A stretch of DNA of 64,000 nt from Bradyrhizobium algeriense (GCF_003062295.1 NZ_PYCN01000001.1:454001-518000); one strand, 5' to 3'; positions 25,063 through 33,820 are shown, numbered from the stretch's first letter. Program-made: numbers and translations. The notes: a model not told the origin generated them from the letters alone.

Positions 25063-26088
25063 TCACTCGTCGAAGCCGACTTTCTTGATCAGGGCGATTG
25101 CCGCCTGCTGATGTGCGGCAATCTGATCGATCGGCAGAGCATCGATCGGGAACGATCCGATCTCGACGAGGATCGGATCGCGGTCCGCTGTTGCAAGCAC
25201 GGGATATTCCAGTTCCGCGGCGGCATAGATCCGTTGCGCCGCCGGTGTGACGAGGAATTCGAGGAATCTTTGCGCTGCGGCCGGATGCGGCGCGTGCTTT
25301 GCAATGGCCGCGCCGGTCAGATTCACATGAGCGTTGCCACCCTTGAACATCGTCGGCACCGCCTTGACCGCTCGGGCCCATCCGCCCCGGTCACCGCCTT
25401 CCCGTCCGGCTCGCAGTTGCGCCAAAGCAACGGTATTGGCGATGCCGATCTCGCACGTGCCTTGCGCGATCTCGCGGATAACGTCGTTGTCCTTGCCGGC
25501 CGGTTTGTGGACCAGATTGGCTTTCAAGCCATTGAGCCAGGCCTCTGTCGCTCCCTCGCCATGATGAACAAGATAGGCCGCGATCAGCGCGACATTGTTC
25601 TGATGTAGTGGCGAGCGCATGCACAACTTGCCACGCCATTTCGGTTCGGCGAGATCCTCATAATGGATCGCGCCGAGCGCCGCATCGGCGCGCGCCATCA
25701 CGATGCGCGGCCGGACCGACAATCCGATCCATTGCGCGCCGCGATCCCGCAGTTGCGCCGGGATTGCCTTGTCCAGCACCGGCGACGTGATCGTCTGCGT
25801 GAGACGGCTGGTGACGAATTGCGAGGTCTTGTCGAGGCCGATGGTCAGCAGCACATCGGCGGGGGAGGCATCGCCCTCCGCGGTGACGCGCTTGACGAGA
25901 TTGTCCTCGACGTAGGTCAGGTTGACCTTGATCCCCGTCGCCGCCGTGAACGACGCGATCACCGGTTCTATCAGGGGCGCTTCACGCGTCGAATAGAGAT
26001 TGATCTCGTCAGCCTGGGCGGTTGCGGCGCTGCCGGCGAGCCACAGCGACGCAAGTACAAGGGGCAGCCTGGTCGCCCGCCTTCGCAT
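25063..26088 (-). CDS. Fe(III) ABC-type periplasmic binding protein (FbpA/FutA-like), orphan
   Basis: 341 aa from ATG 26088. Signal peptide LPLVLASLWLAGSAATAQA. Mature start DEINLYSTREAPLIEPVIASF is typical of ferric-iron binding proteins (the YS-R-E form), followed by KVNLTYVEDNLVKRVTAEGD, PADVLLTIGLDKTSQF and KWRGKLCMRSPLHQNNVALIA. The start lies 8 bp after the TonB receptor stop, so both come from one mRNA. No ABC permease or ATPase is present nearby; the protein either uses a permease coded elsewhere or delivers iron to the PepSY-linked route. Confidence 0.82.
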   Translation of the reverse strand: MRRRATRLPLVLASLWLAGSAATAQADEINLYSTREAPLIEPVIASFTAATGIKVNLTYVEDNLVKRVTAEGDASPADVLLTIGLDKTSQFVTSRLTQTITSPVLDKAIPAQLRDRGAQWIGLSVRPRIVMARADAALGAIHYEDLAEPKWRGKLCMRSPLHQNNVALIAAYLVHHGEGATEAWLNGLKANLVHKPAGKDNDVIREIAQGTCEIGIANTVALAQLRAGREGGDRGGWARAVKAVPTMFKGGNAHVNLTGAAIAKHAPHPAAAQRFLEFLVTPAAQRIYAAAELEYPVLATADRDPILVEIGSFPIDALPIDQIAAHQQAAIALIKKVGFDE

Positions 26089-26096
26089 CTCCGTTC

Positions 26097-28430
26097 TCAG
26101 AACTTCACCGTCGCCGACAGCGACACCCGTCGCGCGTCGCCCATTGCGACGTTGAGCCGATTCACCGCCGACGGATAGTAAACGTTGTCGAACAGGTTCT
26201 TGACGTTCAGCTGATAGATCACCGGCAGGGTCTCGTATTTGGTCTCGTAGGTCGCAAAGGCGTCGGCGACGATATAGGACGATAGGACGAACGTGTTCGC
26301 CGCGTCGCCCGGCCGGTCGCCGACATAATGCGCACCGGCGCCGACCCGAAGCCGGCCCGGCAAGGCCGTACCGAAGTCGTAGACCAGATAAAGAGAGGCC
26401 GTGTTCAGAGCCACGTTCTGCAGTGCCTTGCCGGTCAGGACCGGGTCCTCGGTCACCCGTGCGTCGGTATAGCCGTAGCTGCCGATCATGCTCCAGCTGT
26501 CGGTCAGCTTGCCGGTGACGTCGATCTCGACGCCGCGCGAGCGCACAGCGGCAGCGGTGCGTCGATCGTTGCTGCCGGTCGCGGTATTGAATTGGGACAC
26601 CATGACGTTTTTCTTGTCGATGTCGTAGAGTGCGATCGTGCCGGACAGTCGCTTGTTGACGTCGAACTTGATGCCGGTCTCCCACGAGACGCCTTCTTCA
26701 GGCTTCACGTTGGAGTCGATCACGCCACCATCGACAGGCGCAATCGTCGAGTTTGGCTTCAGCGACTGCGTATAGCTGGCATAAAGCGAGATCTGTTCGG
26801 TGACTTTGTAGATCGCGCCTCCGAGCGGCAGCACCTTGTCGCCGGTGAGATTGGTGTTGGCCTTGAATGGCCGCCCGCGCCCCGCCAGCTGTTCGTATTC
26901 CATGTAACGCACGCCGCCGACCAGCGCGAGCTGGTTGGTCAGGTGCAGCGTATCCTGGAAGAACAGCGCGCGGGTGCCGAGCTTGTCGGTCTGGTCGCTA
27001 TCGGTGGGCGCGATGGTGGTACCTGGCTGCAGCAGGCCATAGACCGGATTGTAGATATTGAACACGTTGGGGGTCGTCTGCCGGATCAGGTCCTTGCGAT
27101 AGATCGTGCGATATTGGGCGTCGCCGCCGAACAGCACGTCGTTGCGCATGCCGCCGAGCCAGAATCCGCCCTGCAGGTACGACGTGCCGTAACTGACGTT
27201 GCTGAGCGAGCCCCGGGTGCCGTCATTGCTGCGGGTTATGATGCCGGTGACAGGATTGACCGCGGTGATGCGCAGCTGATTGGCGCTGAAGCTTTCGGTG
27301 TTGTAGCTGTAGCCCGCATACAGCTTCCAGTCCTCGTTGAGCCGGTGGTCGACCGAGGCCTGCATCAGGTCGGACGTCCCCCACATATTGTTGTAGGGCT
27401 CGTCGAGCCGGCGCGTCGATGGTATGGCAAGCGGCTTGTTGGTGCGGGAGTCGAGCGCGGTGCCGCGATCGAACGGAGAAAGAAAGTCGCGGTGCTCATA
27501 GTTGAGCTGGACCGTGGTGTTTTCGCCATACCACGCCAGCGACGGCGCAATCAGCGTTTCGCGGTGGCGCCCGAAATTGCGCCAGTAGTCCTCATTGACG
27601 CCGTAGGCGATGAAGCGATAGGCCAGCCCGTCCTTGCCGATCGGACCTGTAATATCGAAGGTCGCGTCCGCGCCGTTTTTTGAGCCGTAGGTCGAGCCCA
27701 GCACCGAAATCGAACCGTGCTGATAGAGCTCCGGACGCTTGCTGATCGTGTTGACGATGCCGCCGGGGTCCATGATGCCGTACAGCAGTGAAGCCGGTCC
27801 TTTCAGCACTTCGACGCTTTCGACGGCGGGATTGAGGCTTCGGCCTTGAACCAGCGGCATGCCGTTGCGCATGACCGAGCCATCGCGATTGTCGCCGAAG
27901 CCACGCCTGATGACAGCGTCCTGGGTGCCGGCGAGCGTGTTGGTCTGGGTGACGCCGCTGATATTGACGAGCGCATCGTCGAGATTGCGCGGCAGCTGAT
28001 CCTTGATGACCTGCTCGGGTACGATATTGACGGATTGCGAGGTGTCGAGCGGGGAAGCGCCGGTGCGCAGCGTGGTCGAGCTCGGCATCGCGCGATAGCC
28101 GAGCTTGGCTTCATACTGCGCTGCTGCGGCAGCGGCTGCGCGCTCCGACGGCGTCGGTTGCGCAGGTGTCGCATTTTGATTTCGCTGGCGCGCCGCTGCA
28201 GCCTGGGTCCGCTGCGCAGAAGGGCCCGCCGGTCGGGCGAGCTTCTGCCTTTGCGTCGGCGATTCGACCGTCACCGCCGGCAGTCCAACGCTCGATTGCG
28301 CATTTGCCATCGTCGTCGAGAACGATAGATCGACCAGCAGGAGTGCCGCACCGATAAGTAGTTGCGCGTGGCGCTTGTCGATTCGATTTCGATGGTCCTC
28401 TACGAGCCGACAATCAGCACTGGTCGCCAC
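26097..28430 (-). CDS. TonB-dependent siderophore receptor (FhuA/FoxA type)
   Basis: 777 aa from GTG 28430 (GAAGTGAAG upstream); no ATG exists before the signal peptide (LLIGAALLLVDLSFSTTMANA). An unusual Ala/Gln/Arg-rich linker of about 50 residues precedes the plug domain: LRTGASPLDTSQSVNIVPEQV, DALVNISGVTQTNTLAGTQD, and VEVLKGPASLLYGIMDPGGIVN. A 22-strand barrel follows, ending in ARRVSLSATVKF with the terminal Phe needed for outer-membrane assembly. The family imports ferric siderophores such as ferrichrome, ferrioxamine or pyochelin types. First gene of the iron operon. Confidence 0.92.
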   Translation of the reverse strand: MATSADCRLVEDHRNRIDKRHAQLLIGAALLLVDLSFSTTMANAQSSVGLPAVTVESPTQRQKLARPAGPSAQRTQAAAARQRNQNATPAQPTPSERAAAAAAAQYEAKLGYRAMPSSTTLRTGASPLDTSQSVNIVPEQVIKDQLPRNLDDALVNISGVTQTNTLAGTQDAVIRRGFGDNRDGSVMRNGMPLVQGRSLNPAVESVEVLKGPASLLYGIMDPGGIVNTISKRPELYQHGSISVLGSTYGSKNGADATFDITGPIGKDGLAYRFIAYGVNEDYWRNFGRHRETLIAPSLAWYGENTTVQLNYEHRDFLSPFDRGTALDSRTNKPLAIPSTRRLDEPYNNMWGTSDLMQASVDHRLNEDWKLYAGYSYNTESFSANQLRITAVNPVTGIITRSNDGTRGSLSNVSYGTSYLQGGFWLGGMRNDVLFGGDAQYRTIYRKDLIRQTTPNVFNIYNPVYGLLQPGTTIAPTDSDQTDKLGTRALFFQDTLHLTNQLALVGGVRYMEYEQLAGRGRPFKANTNLTGDKVLPLGGAIYKVTEQISLYASYTQSLKPNSTIAPVDGGVIDSNVKPEEGVSWETGIKFDVNKRLSGTIALYDIDKKNVMVSQFNTATGSNDRRTAAAVRSRGVEIDVTGKLTDSWSMIGSYGYTDARVTEDPVLTGKALQNVALNTASLYLVYDFGTALPGRLRVGAGAHYVGDRPGDAANTFVLSSYIVADAFATYETKYETLPVIYQLNVKNLFDNVYYPSAVNRLNVAMGDARRVSLSATVKF

Positions 28431-28613
28431 TTCACTTCCAATTCACAAAACAGGATTCACGCGAGCCGCGTGTAGCAGCCTCTGCGAATGAATAGAACAC
28501 TGCGGGAATTGAATCTCTCTAAGGACTGCCGCGCTTCGCGCGAAGCAACTGCTGGTCTGTCATCGCGATGCATCCGCAAGCGGCAACTGCGGAAAAATCA
28601 GACAATTGCCGTG

Positions 28614-28699
28614 CATCTGCTTGCAGGGCTCGTCATCAATTGATGGAAATCGGCTCGTCTACCCGGCAGAACGCCGCGATTGCGGCAACCGCGCCCGTT
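28614..28699 (+). repeat. Right copy of the ~86-bp imperfect direct repeat flanking the iron-uptake block
   Basis: Partner of 23475-23561; lies in the leader upstream of the HSL-type hydrolase. The region 28488-28643 can be read as a 51-codon frame from ATG 28488 ending LLAGLVIN-stop inside the repeat, but I cannot say whether it is translated. Confidence 0.7.
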
Positions 28700-28741
28700 A
28701 CCTATGCTGCCGCCTTATTCCTCAACGAGGCGCGTCCCCGC

Positions 28742-29737
28742 ATGATTACGCCGCTCGATCCCGTCGTCGCCCAGATCATTCCGCTGCTGCCGCTCCGCGA
28801 TGCCGCGACGATGACGCCGCAGAGCGCGCGCGATGCGCTGCGCGCGCTGGCCGCCTCGCGCGCGGCCGTCCCGCCGCCGTCGGTGATGAGCGCGGAGGAC
28901 ATCAAGGTGAAAGGCGCCGCCGGCTTCCTGAACGCGCGGGCCTACCGGAACGCGAGCGAGAAATCACCAACGGTGGTATTCTTCCACGGCGGCGGCTGGG
29001 TCGCCGGCGATCTCGACACCCATGACCGGCAGGCGCGCTGGCTTGCGATTGAGACCGGCGCGGTCGTCGTCTCGGTCGATTATCGCCGCCCGCCCGAGGT
29101 GCGCTTTCCCGGCGCCTTCGAGGATGCCTTTGCGGCGACAAAGGACGTCATCGCCCGCATCGCCGAATTTGGCGGCGATGAGAAGCGCGTCGGCGTCGCC
29201 GGTGACAGCGCCGGCGGCAATCTGGCGGCCACCACGGCGATCGCCTGCCGCGACGCCGGCATAAGACTGGCGGCGCAACTGCTGGTCTATCCCGTCACCG
29301 ACGTCTTCGGCAATTTCGCGGATGCCAAAGAAAACGCGCGCTTTCCCTCGCGCAGCGAGAACGCGGAAGGTTATTTCCTGACCCGCGCCACCATGGAATG
29401 GTTTTGCGGCCATTATCTCGCCGACAAGACCCATGGCACTGATTGGCGCGTATCGCCGCTACGCGCCAAAGACCTCGCTGGCGTAGCACCGGCGATCGTC
29501 GCGACCGCCTGGTTCGATCCGCTCCGCGACGAGGGCAAGGCCTACGCCGACGCGCTTGCCGCCGCCGGCGTTCCGACCAGCTATTACGACGGCCCAGGCC
29601 TGATCCACGGTTATTTCGGCCTCGGCGAGGCGTCGGAAACTGCAAAGCGCGAAGCGCAACGCGCGCGGGCGAATTTCAGGGCGCTTCTGGAAAAGGGCGT
29701 AGGCCGCGACATCGCGAGCCGCAGCAAGCGAAGCTGA
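28742..29737 (+). CDS. Alpha/beta hydrolase, hormone-sensitive-lipase (acetyl esterase Aes) family
   Basis: 331 aa from ATG 28742 (MITPLDPVVAQIIPLLP); the frame continues upstream through the direct repeat but without typical protein. Oxyanion motif HGGGWVAGDLDTHD, nucleophile GDSAGGNLAATTAIA (Ser), acid in ATAWFDPLRDEG (Asp), His in GLIHGYFGLGE. This is the full catalytic set of family IV carboxylesterases, which act on short acyl esters. Converges with the MATE gene, 13 bp away. Confidence 0.85.
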   Translation: MITPLDPVVAQIIPLLPLRDAATMTPQSARDALRALAASRAAVPPPSVMSAEDIKVKGAAGFLNARAYRNASEKSPTVVFFHGGGWVAGDLDTHDRQARWLAIETGAVVVSVDYRRPPEVRFPGAFEDAFAATKDVIARIAEFGGDEKRVGVAGDSAGGNLAATTAIACRDAGIRLAAQLLVYPVTDVFGNFADAKENARFPSRSENAEGYFLTRATMEWFCGHYLADKTHGTDWRVSPLRAKDLAGVAPAIVATAWFDPLRDEGKAYADALAAAGVPTSYYDGPGLIHGYFGLGEASETAKREAQRARANFRALLEKGVGRDIASRSKRS

Positions 29738-29750
29738 CGCATGCCGAAAA

Positions 29751-31160
29751 CTATTTCGAAACCTTCCCGGCCGGGCTCCAGCCGCGAAGCCAAAGCGCGC
29801 CTGCGACAATGGCAGCGGAAACGATCGAGCTGGTGGCGCCTGCCATGAAGAGCTCCCGCAATCCTCCGCTGAGATCGACGACAATGACCCAGCCGATACC
29901 GGCCGCGATGAACAACCGAACGGTCCCGCCGAGAACCGGCCACATCACGTTGCCTGCGCCCTGACCCACGAAATACAGCAGCATCCCGAGACCTGATATT
30001 CCGTAGAACGGCGCCACGGTACGAAAATAGAGCGAGCCGGCGGCAAGAACCTCGGCATTGGTGCTGAACATCGTCAGCCAGGCGTGGGGAAACAGTGCCA
30101 CGAAAAGCCCGAGGATCCCGGTGACACCGGCCGCGAAGAGCGCGGCAATCCACGCGATGCGTTCCGCCCTCCTGACCTGGCCGGCCCCGATATTCACCCC
30201 GACCATGGTCAGCGCCGCGCTGCCAAACGCGAACAGCAGCGGAATCTGGATGTAATCGAGTCGCGAAGCGATTCCGTATCCTGCGATGGCGTCCGTGCCG
30301 AACAGCCCCACCGCGCCGGTGACCAGCACCACCGTCAAATTGGCCTGGATGGTGCCGATGGCTGACAATCCGCCGACGCGAAGGATATCGCCGAGCAGCC
30401 GCCACTTGATGAGCCGAGCGTCGAAGGGCAAATGCAACGAGGTTCTGGCCGAACGCATGTAGGCGATCAACACAATCGCGCCGACAAGATAATAGACGAC
30501 GACAGCGACCGCGGCTCCCATAACGCCCAGCCGCGGAAAAGGGCCCCAGCCGAAAATCAGCGCCGGCGAAAGCGGAAGCAGCACGAACACGCCCAGCAGA
30601 ATGACGGCCGCCGGCGCGACCGTGTTGCCCGCGCCGCGAAGGGCCGCCGCCAGCAGGCTGACGATCCAGACAAGGACCGCCCCGGAAAAGATGACGTGGC
30701 CATATGCGAGCGCCGCGCCGAGGGCTCCCGCCTGACCGCCGAGCAAGCCGTAAACAGCCTCGCCAAACAGCCATTCGGCGCCGGCAAAGATCACCCCGAA
30801 GACAATGGCAAGAACCAGGGCGTTCAGCGCGAGCGCCTCGGCCTCTGCCACTTTGCCTGCGCCCATCGCGCGCGCGATCGACGATGCGACGCCGCCGCCG
30901 ATGCCGCCGTTCGACATCATCTGCATCAGCATGAAGACGGGAAACACCAGGCTGACCCCGGCCAAGGCCTCCGTTCCGAGAAAGCTGACGAAATAGGTCT
31001 CCGCCACCCCGACAAGCGTTTGCACGACCAGCACCACGACGGTCGGCAACGCGAGCTTCAGGAGCGTCGGCAGGATCGGGCCGCCGAGCATCGCGCTCTG
31101 TTTGATCGTGGTCGCTTGATTTGCCGGCGACGAGGATTGGTGGGATGTCAGTGTCGTCAT
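29751..31160 (-). CDS. MATE-family multidrug efflux transporter
   Basis: 469 aa from ATG 31160; its start overlaps the stop of the upstream epoxide hydrolase (ATGA). Twelve hydrophobic helices in two similar halves: ILPTLLKLALPTVVVLVVQTLVGVAE at the start, LRVGGLSAIGTIQANLTVVLV at the start of the second half. Typical MATE segments include AAALRGAGNTVAPAA and FVGQGAGNVMWPVLGG. Exports organic cations or xenobiotics using an H+ or Na+ gradient. Coupling with an epoxide hydrolase and a divergent TetR regulator suggests a detoxification unit. Confidence 0.87.
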   Translation of the reverse strand: MTTLTSHQSSSPANQATTIKQSAMLGGPILPTLLKLALPTVVVLVVQTLVGVAETYFVSFLGTEALAGVSLVFPVFMLMQMMSNGGIGGGVASSIARAMGAGKVAEAEALALNALVLAIVFGVIFAGAEWLFGEAVYGLLGGQAGALGAALAYGHVIFSGAVLVWIVSLLAAALRGAGNTVAPAAVILLGVFVLLPLSPALIFGWGPFPRLGVMGAAVAVVVYYLVGAIVLIAYMRSARTSLHLPFDARLIKWRLLGDILRVGGLSAIGTIQANLTVVLVTGAVGLFGTDAIAGYGIASRLDYIQIPLLFAFGSAALTMVGVNIGAGQVRRAERIAWIAALFAAGVTGILGLFVALFPHAWLTMFSTNAEVLAAGSLYFRTVAPFYGISGLGMLLYFVGQGAGNVMWPVLGGTVRLFIAAGIGWVIVVDLSGGLRELFMAGATSSIVSAAIVAGALWLRGWSPAGKVSK

Positions 31161-32272
31161 GAGCGGCTCGGCAGCGCTCGAATGAATTCGACGAGCGCGG
31201 CACTGACTTCGTTCGGCCGCTCCTGCTGGGTCCAGTGACCGCAACCGGGAAGCATCTGGATCTTGCGCAAGCCGGGAACGAAGGTCTTCAGGTTTGCGAG
31301 CAACTGGTCCGTGCCGGGGAAGGACACCACAAAGTCGCGATCACCCGCGATGTAGAGCGCCGGCACAGATACCTGCAGGCCGGCCATCGCGCCCGTGATT
31401 TCCCAGTTGCGATCGATGTTGCGGTAGTAGTTGAGCGCGCCGCGGAAGCCGCTGCGCTTGAATTCTTCGCCGTAAAAATCGATGTCGCTTTCGGCTATCC
31501 AGGACGGCAGGGTTTTCGGCGCGTCGGGGCCTTGCAGAAAGCCGCCCCCCTTCGGCACCATGCCAAGGTTAGGCGCGGGCCCGCCGGCAGCGATGGCCGC
31601 ACGCGCCGCGGCCACGCCATCGCCGGACGCTCCGAACAGCATGTTGCGAATGGTCGCGCGTGGATCGCGCCCGAACTCCGCCTCGGCCGGCCCCGGCTCC
31701 TGGAAATAGAGCTGATAGAATTGCGCATGCTCGTTACGGGGCATCAGGCTTGTCGGCGGCGCCTTGCCGCGCCGCCGGAACGGCACGCTGAGCGCTGCGA
31801 CCGCCCTGAAACGGTCGGGCCGCATGAGCGCCGCCTGCCAGGCGACGCTGGCGCCCCAATCATGCCCGACGATGACCGCGGTCGCGGCGTCGAGCGCATC
31901 GAGAATGCCGACCATGTCGCCGACAAGATGCAGGATCGTGTACTGGTCGATTGCCTGCGGCGCATCGCTCTTGCCGTAGCCGCGCATGTCGGGAGCGACA
32001 ACGCGGAAGCCGGCGGCAGCAAGCGCGTCGATCTGATGCCGCCACGAGAACCAGGATTCAGGAAAGCCGTGCAACAGCAGCACCAGCGGTCCCTCGCCCT
32101 GCTCGGCGATGTTGATGCGGATTCCGTTGCATTCGATGATGCGTTGCGTTGTCTTGCTCATCTTTCCATCGCGCTCCGAAGTTGCCGCAAATGCCTTTGA
32201 TGAGAGCGCGTCAGAGGCAGCTCGCCATGCGAGCGGCGCCAGCGCAGCAGCCAATAGTTGGCGTCTGTTCAT
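31157..32272 (-). CDS. Epoxide hydrolase-like alpha/beta hydrolase with Tat-type signal
   Basis: 371 aa from ATG 32272 (GGGAGATC upstream). N-terminus MNRRQLLAAALAPLAWRA resembles a twin-arginine signal, predicting periplasmic location. Core: HGFPESWFSWRHQI, APDMRGYGKSD, nucleophile motif VGHDWGAS in which Asp replaces the usual Ser, GDRDFV for the acid and PGCGHWTQQERP for the His. GHDWG is the epoxide hydrolase/haloalkane dehalogenase type. The Asp nucleophile argues against an esterase. Coupled to the MATE exporter and divergent from a TetR regulator. Confidence 0.82.
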   Translation of the reverse strand: MNRRQLLAAALAPLAWRAASDALSSKAFAATSERDGKMSKTTQRIIECNGIRINIAEQGEGPLVLLLHGFPESWFSWRHQIDALAAAGFRVVAPDMRGYGKSDAPQAIDQYTILHLVGDMVGILDALDAATAVIVGHDWGASVAWQAALMRPDRFRAVAALSVPFRRRGKAPPTSLMPRNEHAQFYQLYFQEPGPAEAEFGRDPRATIRNMLFGASGDGVAAARAAIAAGGPAPNLGMVPKGGGFLQGPDAPKTLPSWIAESDIDFYGEEFKRSGFRGALNYYRNIDRNWEITGAMAGLQVSVPALYIAGDRDFVVSFPGTDQLLANLKTFVPGLRKIQMLPGCGHWTQQERPNEVSAALVEFIRALPSRS

Positions 32273-32302
32273 GATCTCCCATCCTTTACATCCGGATTTA
32301 GT

Positions 32303-32354
32303 TTGGTACGATCCGGTACCGGATAAATCGAAATATGGTACTGGCTGGTACCAA
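32303..32354. promoter_or_regulatory. Two GGTAC-N5-GGTACC units, candidate TetR operators
   Basis: GGTAC-GATCC-GGTACC (32305-32320) and GGTAC-TGGCT-GGTACC (32337-32352) are direct copies 32 bp (about three helical turns) apart; outer TTGGTAC and GTACCAA form an overall inverted repeat. They fill the 103-bp gap between the divergent epoxide hydrolase (ATG 32272) and TetR (ATG 32376) genes, so one protein could control both directions. Confidence 0.6.
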
Positions 32355-32375
32355 GTCAAGCGGAAAAATCAGGCG

Positions 32376-33011
32376 ATGAGTCCAAGGATGAAGGCGCGCG
32401 AGGCGGAAACCGAAGGGACCGAGGCCCGGAAGCGGATCCTCGGCGCGGCCCTTTCGGCGTTCATGGAGGGCGGCTATGCGCAGACCAGCACGCTGGAGAT
32501 TGCGACGCGCGCGCGCGTTTCGAAACGCGAGCTTTACGCGCTGTTCGGCAACAAGGAAGCGATGCTCGTCGCCTGCATCACCGAGCGCGCCCAACGGCTG
32601 AAGGCACCGGCCGATCTTCCTGAACTGCGCGACAGAAAAATCCTGGCCGAAGTGCTGACCGCTTTTGGAACGAGGCTTCTGACGGGAACGACTGATCCAG
32701 TCGTCGTCGCGGTGTTCCGGCTGGCGATATCCGAAACCGTGCACGCACCAAAGGTCGCGCAAGCGCTGGAATCGATCGCTCGCAAGCCCACGCGTGAAGC
32801 ATTGCGAACGATCATGGCAAACGCCAGGTCAGCCGGGCTTGTCATTGGCGATCCCGACGCGATGACCGAAAAATTCTTGGGCCTGCTCTGGGGCGACCTG
32901 ATGACCGGCCTGCTGCTTCAGGTCGCCGACCGCCCGAACGCAGCTGAGATCGCGCGACGGGCGCGGGACACAACGATGGCGTTCCTGCAAATCTATACGG
33001 AGCCGGGTTAG
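32376..33011 (+). CDS. TetR-family transcriptional repressor
   Basis: 211 aa from ATG 32376 (ATG 32388 is an alternative, both with an AGG nearby). N-terminal HTH: EARKRILGAALSAFMEGGYA then TSTLEIATRARVSKRELYALFGNKEAMLVACI, a textbook TetR DNA-binding region. The helical C-terminal half (AETIR-like ligand domain) includes FRLAISETVHAPKVAQALE. Lies divergent to the epoxide hydrolase/MATE pair and probably represses it and itself through the GGTACC repeats, released by a xenobiotic. Confidence 0.87.
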   Translation: MSPRMKAREAETEGTEARKRILGAALSAFMEGGYAQTSTLEIATRARVSKRELYALFGNKEAMLVACITERAQRLKAPADLPELRDRKILAEVLTAFGTRLLTGTTDPVVVAVFRLAISETVHAPKVAQALESIARKPTREALRTIMANARSAGLVIGDPDAMTEKFLGLLWGDLMTGLLLQVADRPNAAEIARRARDTTMAFLQIYTEPG

Positions 33012-33047
33012 GGCCAGCCGTAGTTGGACCCTGGCCCATCGAAAGAG

Positions 33048-33096
33048 TGGCGATCCCAGCATGACTCGAACATGCGACCTACGGTTTAGGAAACCG
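33048..33096 (-). repeat. Duplicate of the 3' half of tRNA-Arg(CCT), att-like remnant
   Basis: 49 bp matching 34164-34212 at 48 positions (33058 A in place of G), in the same orientation. It covers the anticodon arm through the encoded CCA end, but lacks the D arm and 5' acceptor strand, so it is not a functional tRNA. This is the standard footprint of tyrosine-integrase insertion at a tRNA 3' end. Confidence 0.85.
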
Positions 33097-33207
33097 ACTC
33101 ACTTCATGGAAAGTCTTCGAACACATGTGGGTGTTCGATCCGTGGCAGCGTAACGCATGATCCTTGCCCCCGTAGGATAAAGGCTAGGGAAAGGAAGGAG
33201 ACTTGCC

Positions 33208-33771
33208 ATGAGCACATCCGTCCTGTTTTGGCGCCGGACCGATATCGAGGGCCTCGAACGCCTGGAACTGGCAATCGAGCCTGACCAGGTCACGGCCACC
33301 GCCACCACGATCTGCCTCGAATCCGGCGGTTATCGCATCGACCACCGCTGGCGGCTCGATCCCGAGTGGCACGCGCTGACCGTCACCGTGGAGCGCTGGA
33401 ACTCGCAAGGCCATGGTCTGCTGCGTCTGGAACGCGCCGGAACGGGCTGGCGGGTCGACGGCGTGCTGCGGCCGGACCTCGAAGGCGCCGAGGAGCCTGA
33501 CTTGTCGATCACGCCATTCTGCAACACCTTCCCAATCCGCAGGACGCCCCTTGGCGCAGGAGAAAGCCTGCCGCTTGATACCGCCTTCATCGATGGGCCG
33601 GCGTTGACGGTGGCACGGTCGCGCCAACGCTACGACCGGCAAGGCCCCGGGCGGGTACGCTACGTGGATCGTGGGCTGTCGTTCGGCTTTGAAGCGGATC
33701 TGGTGGTCGACGATACCGGACTGGTGCTGCATTACGAGCATCTGTTCGAGCGGGTCCCGCCGACCGCCTGA
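33208..33771 (+). CDS. Putative glycolipid-binding domain protein
   Basis: 187 aa, preceded by GGAAAGGAAGGAGACTTGCC, a strong ribosome site. Starts MSTSVLFWRRTDIEGLERLE; later ESGGYRIDHRWRLDPEWH, WRVDGVLRPDLEGAEEPDLS, TPFCNTFPIRR and QRYDRQGPGRVRYVDRGLSFGFEADLVVDDTGLV. These segments fit the PF06475 putative glycolipid-binding family, predicted to form a lipid-binding beta barrel. No signal peptide, so cytoplasmic. It is the only intact gene between the tRNA-Arg gene and its partial duplicate, so it may be cargo of a former integrated element. Confidence 0.75.
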   Translation: MSTSVLFWRRTDIEGLERLELAIEPDQVTATATTICLESGGYRIDHRWRLDPEWHALTVTVERWNSQGHGLLRLERAGTGWRVDGVLRPDLEGAEEPDLSITPFCNTFPIRRTPLGAGESLPLDTAFIDGPALTVARSRQRYDRQGPGRVRYVDRGLSFGFEADLVVDDTGLVLHYEHLFERVPPTA

Positions 33772-33820
33772 CATGCGCGCGTCGCGAAAACGTGACGAGG
33801 ATTGGTGTGACGGGCAAATC

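Noticed and set aside
26089..26685. Upstream continuation of the iron-binding protein frame
   Set aside because: Overlaps the TonB receptor in the same strand; the signal peptide follows ATG 26088.
26328..27683. 451-codon open frame opposite the TonB receptor
   Set aside because: Third-position GC shadow; the receptor on the other strand has full plug and barrel motifs.
33048..33096. A second functional tRNA-Arg gene
   Set aside because: Lacks the D arm and the 5' acceptor strand; it is only the 3' half.
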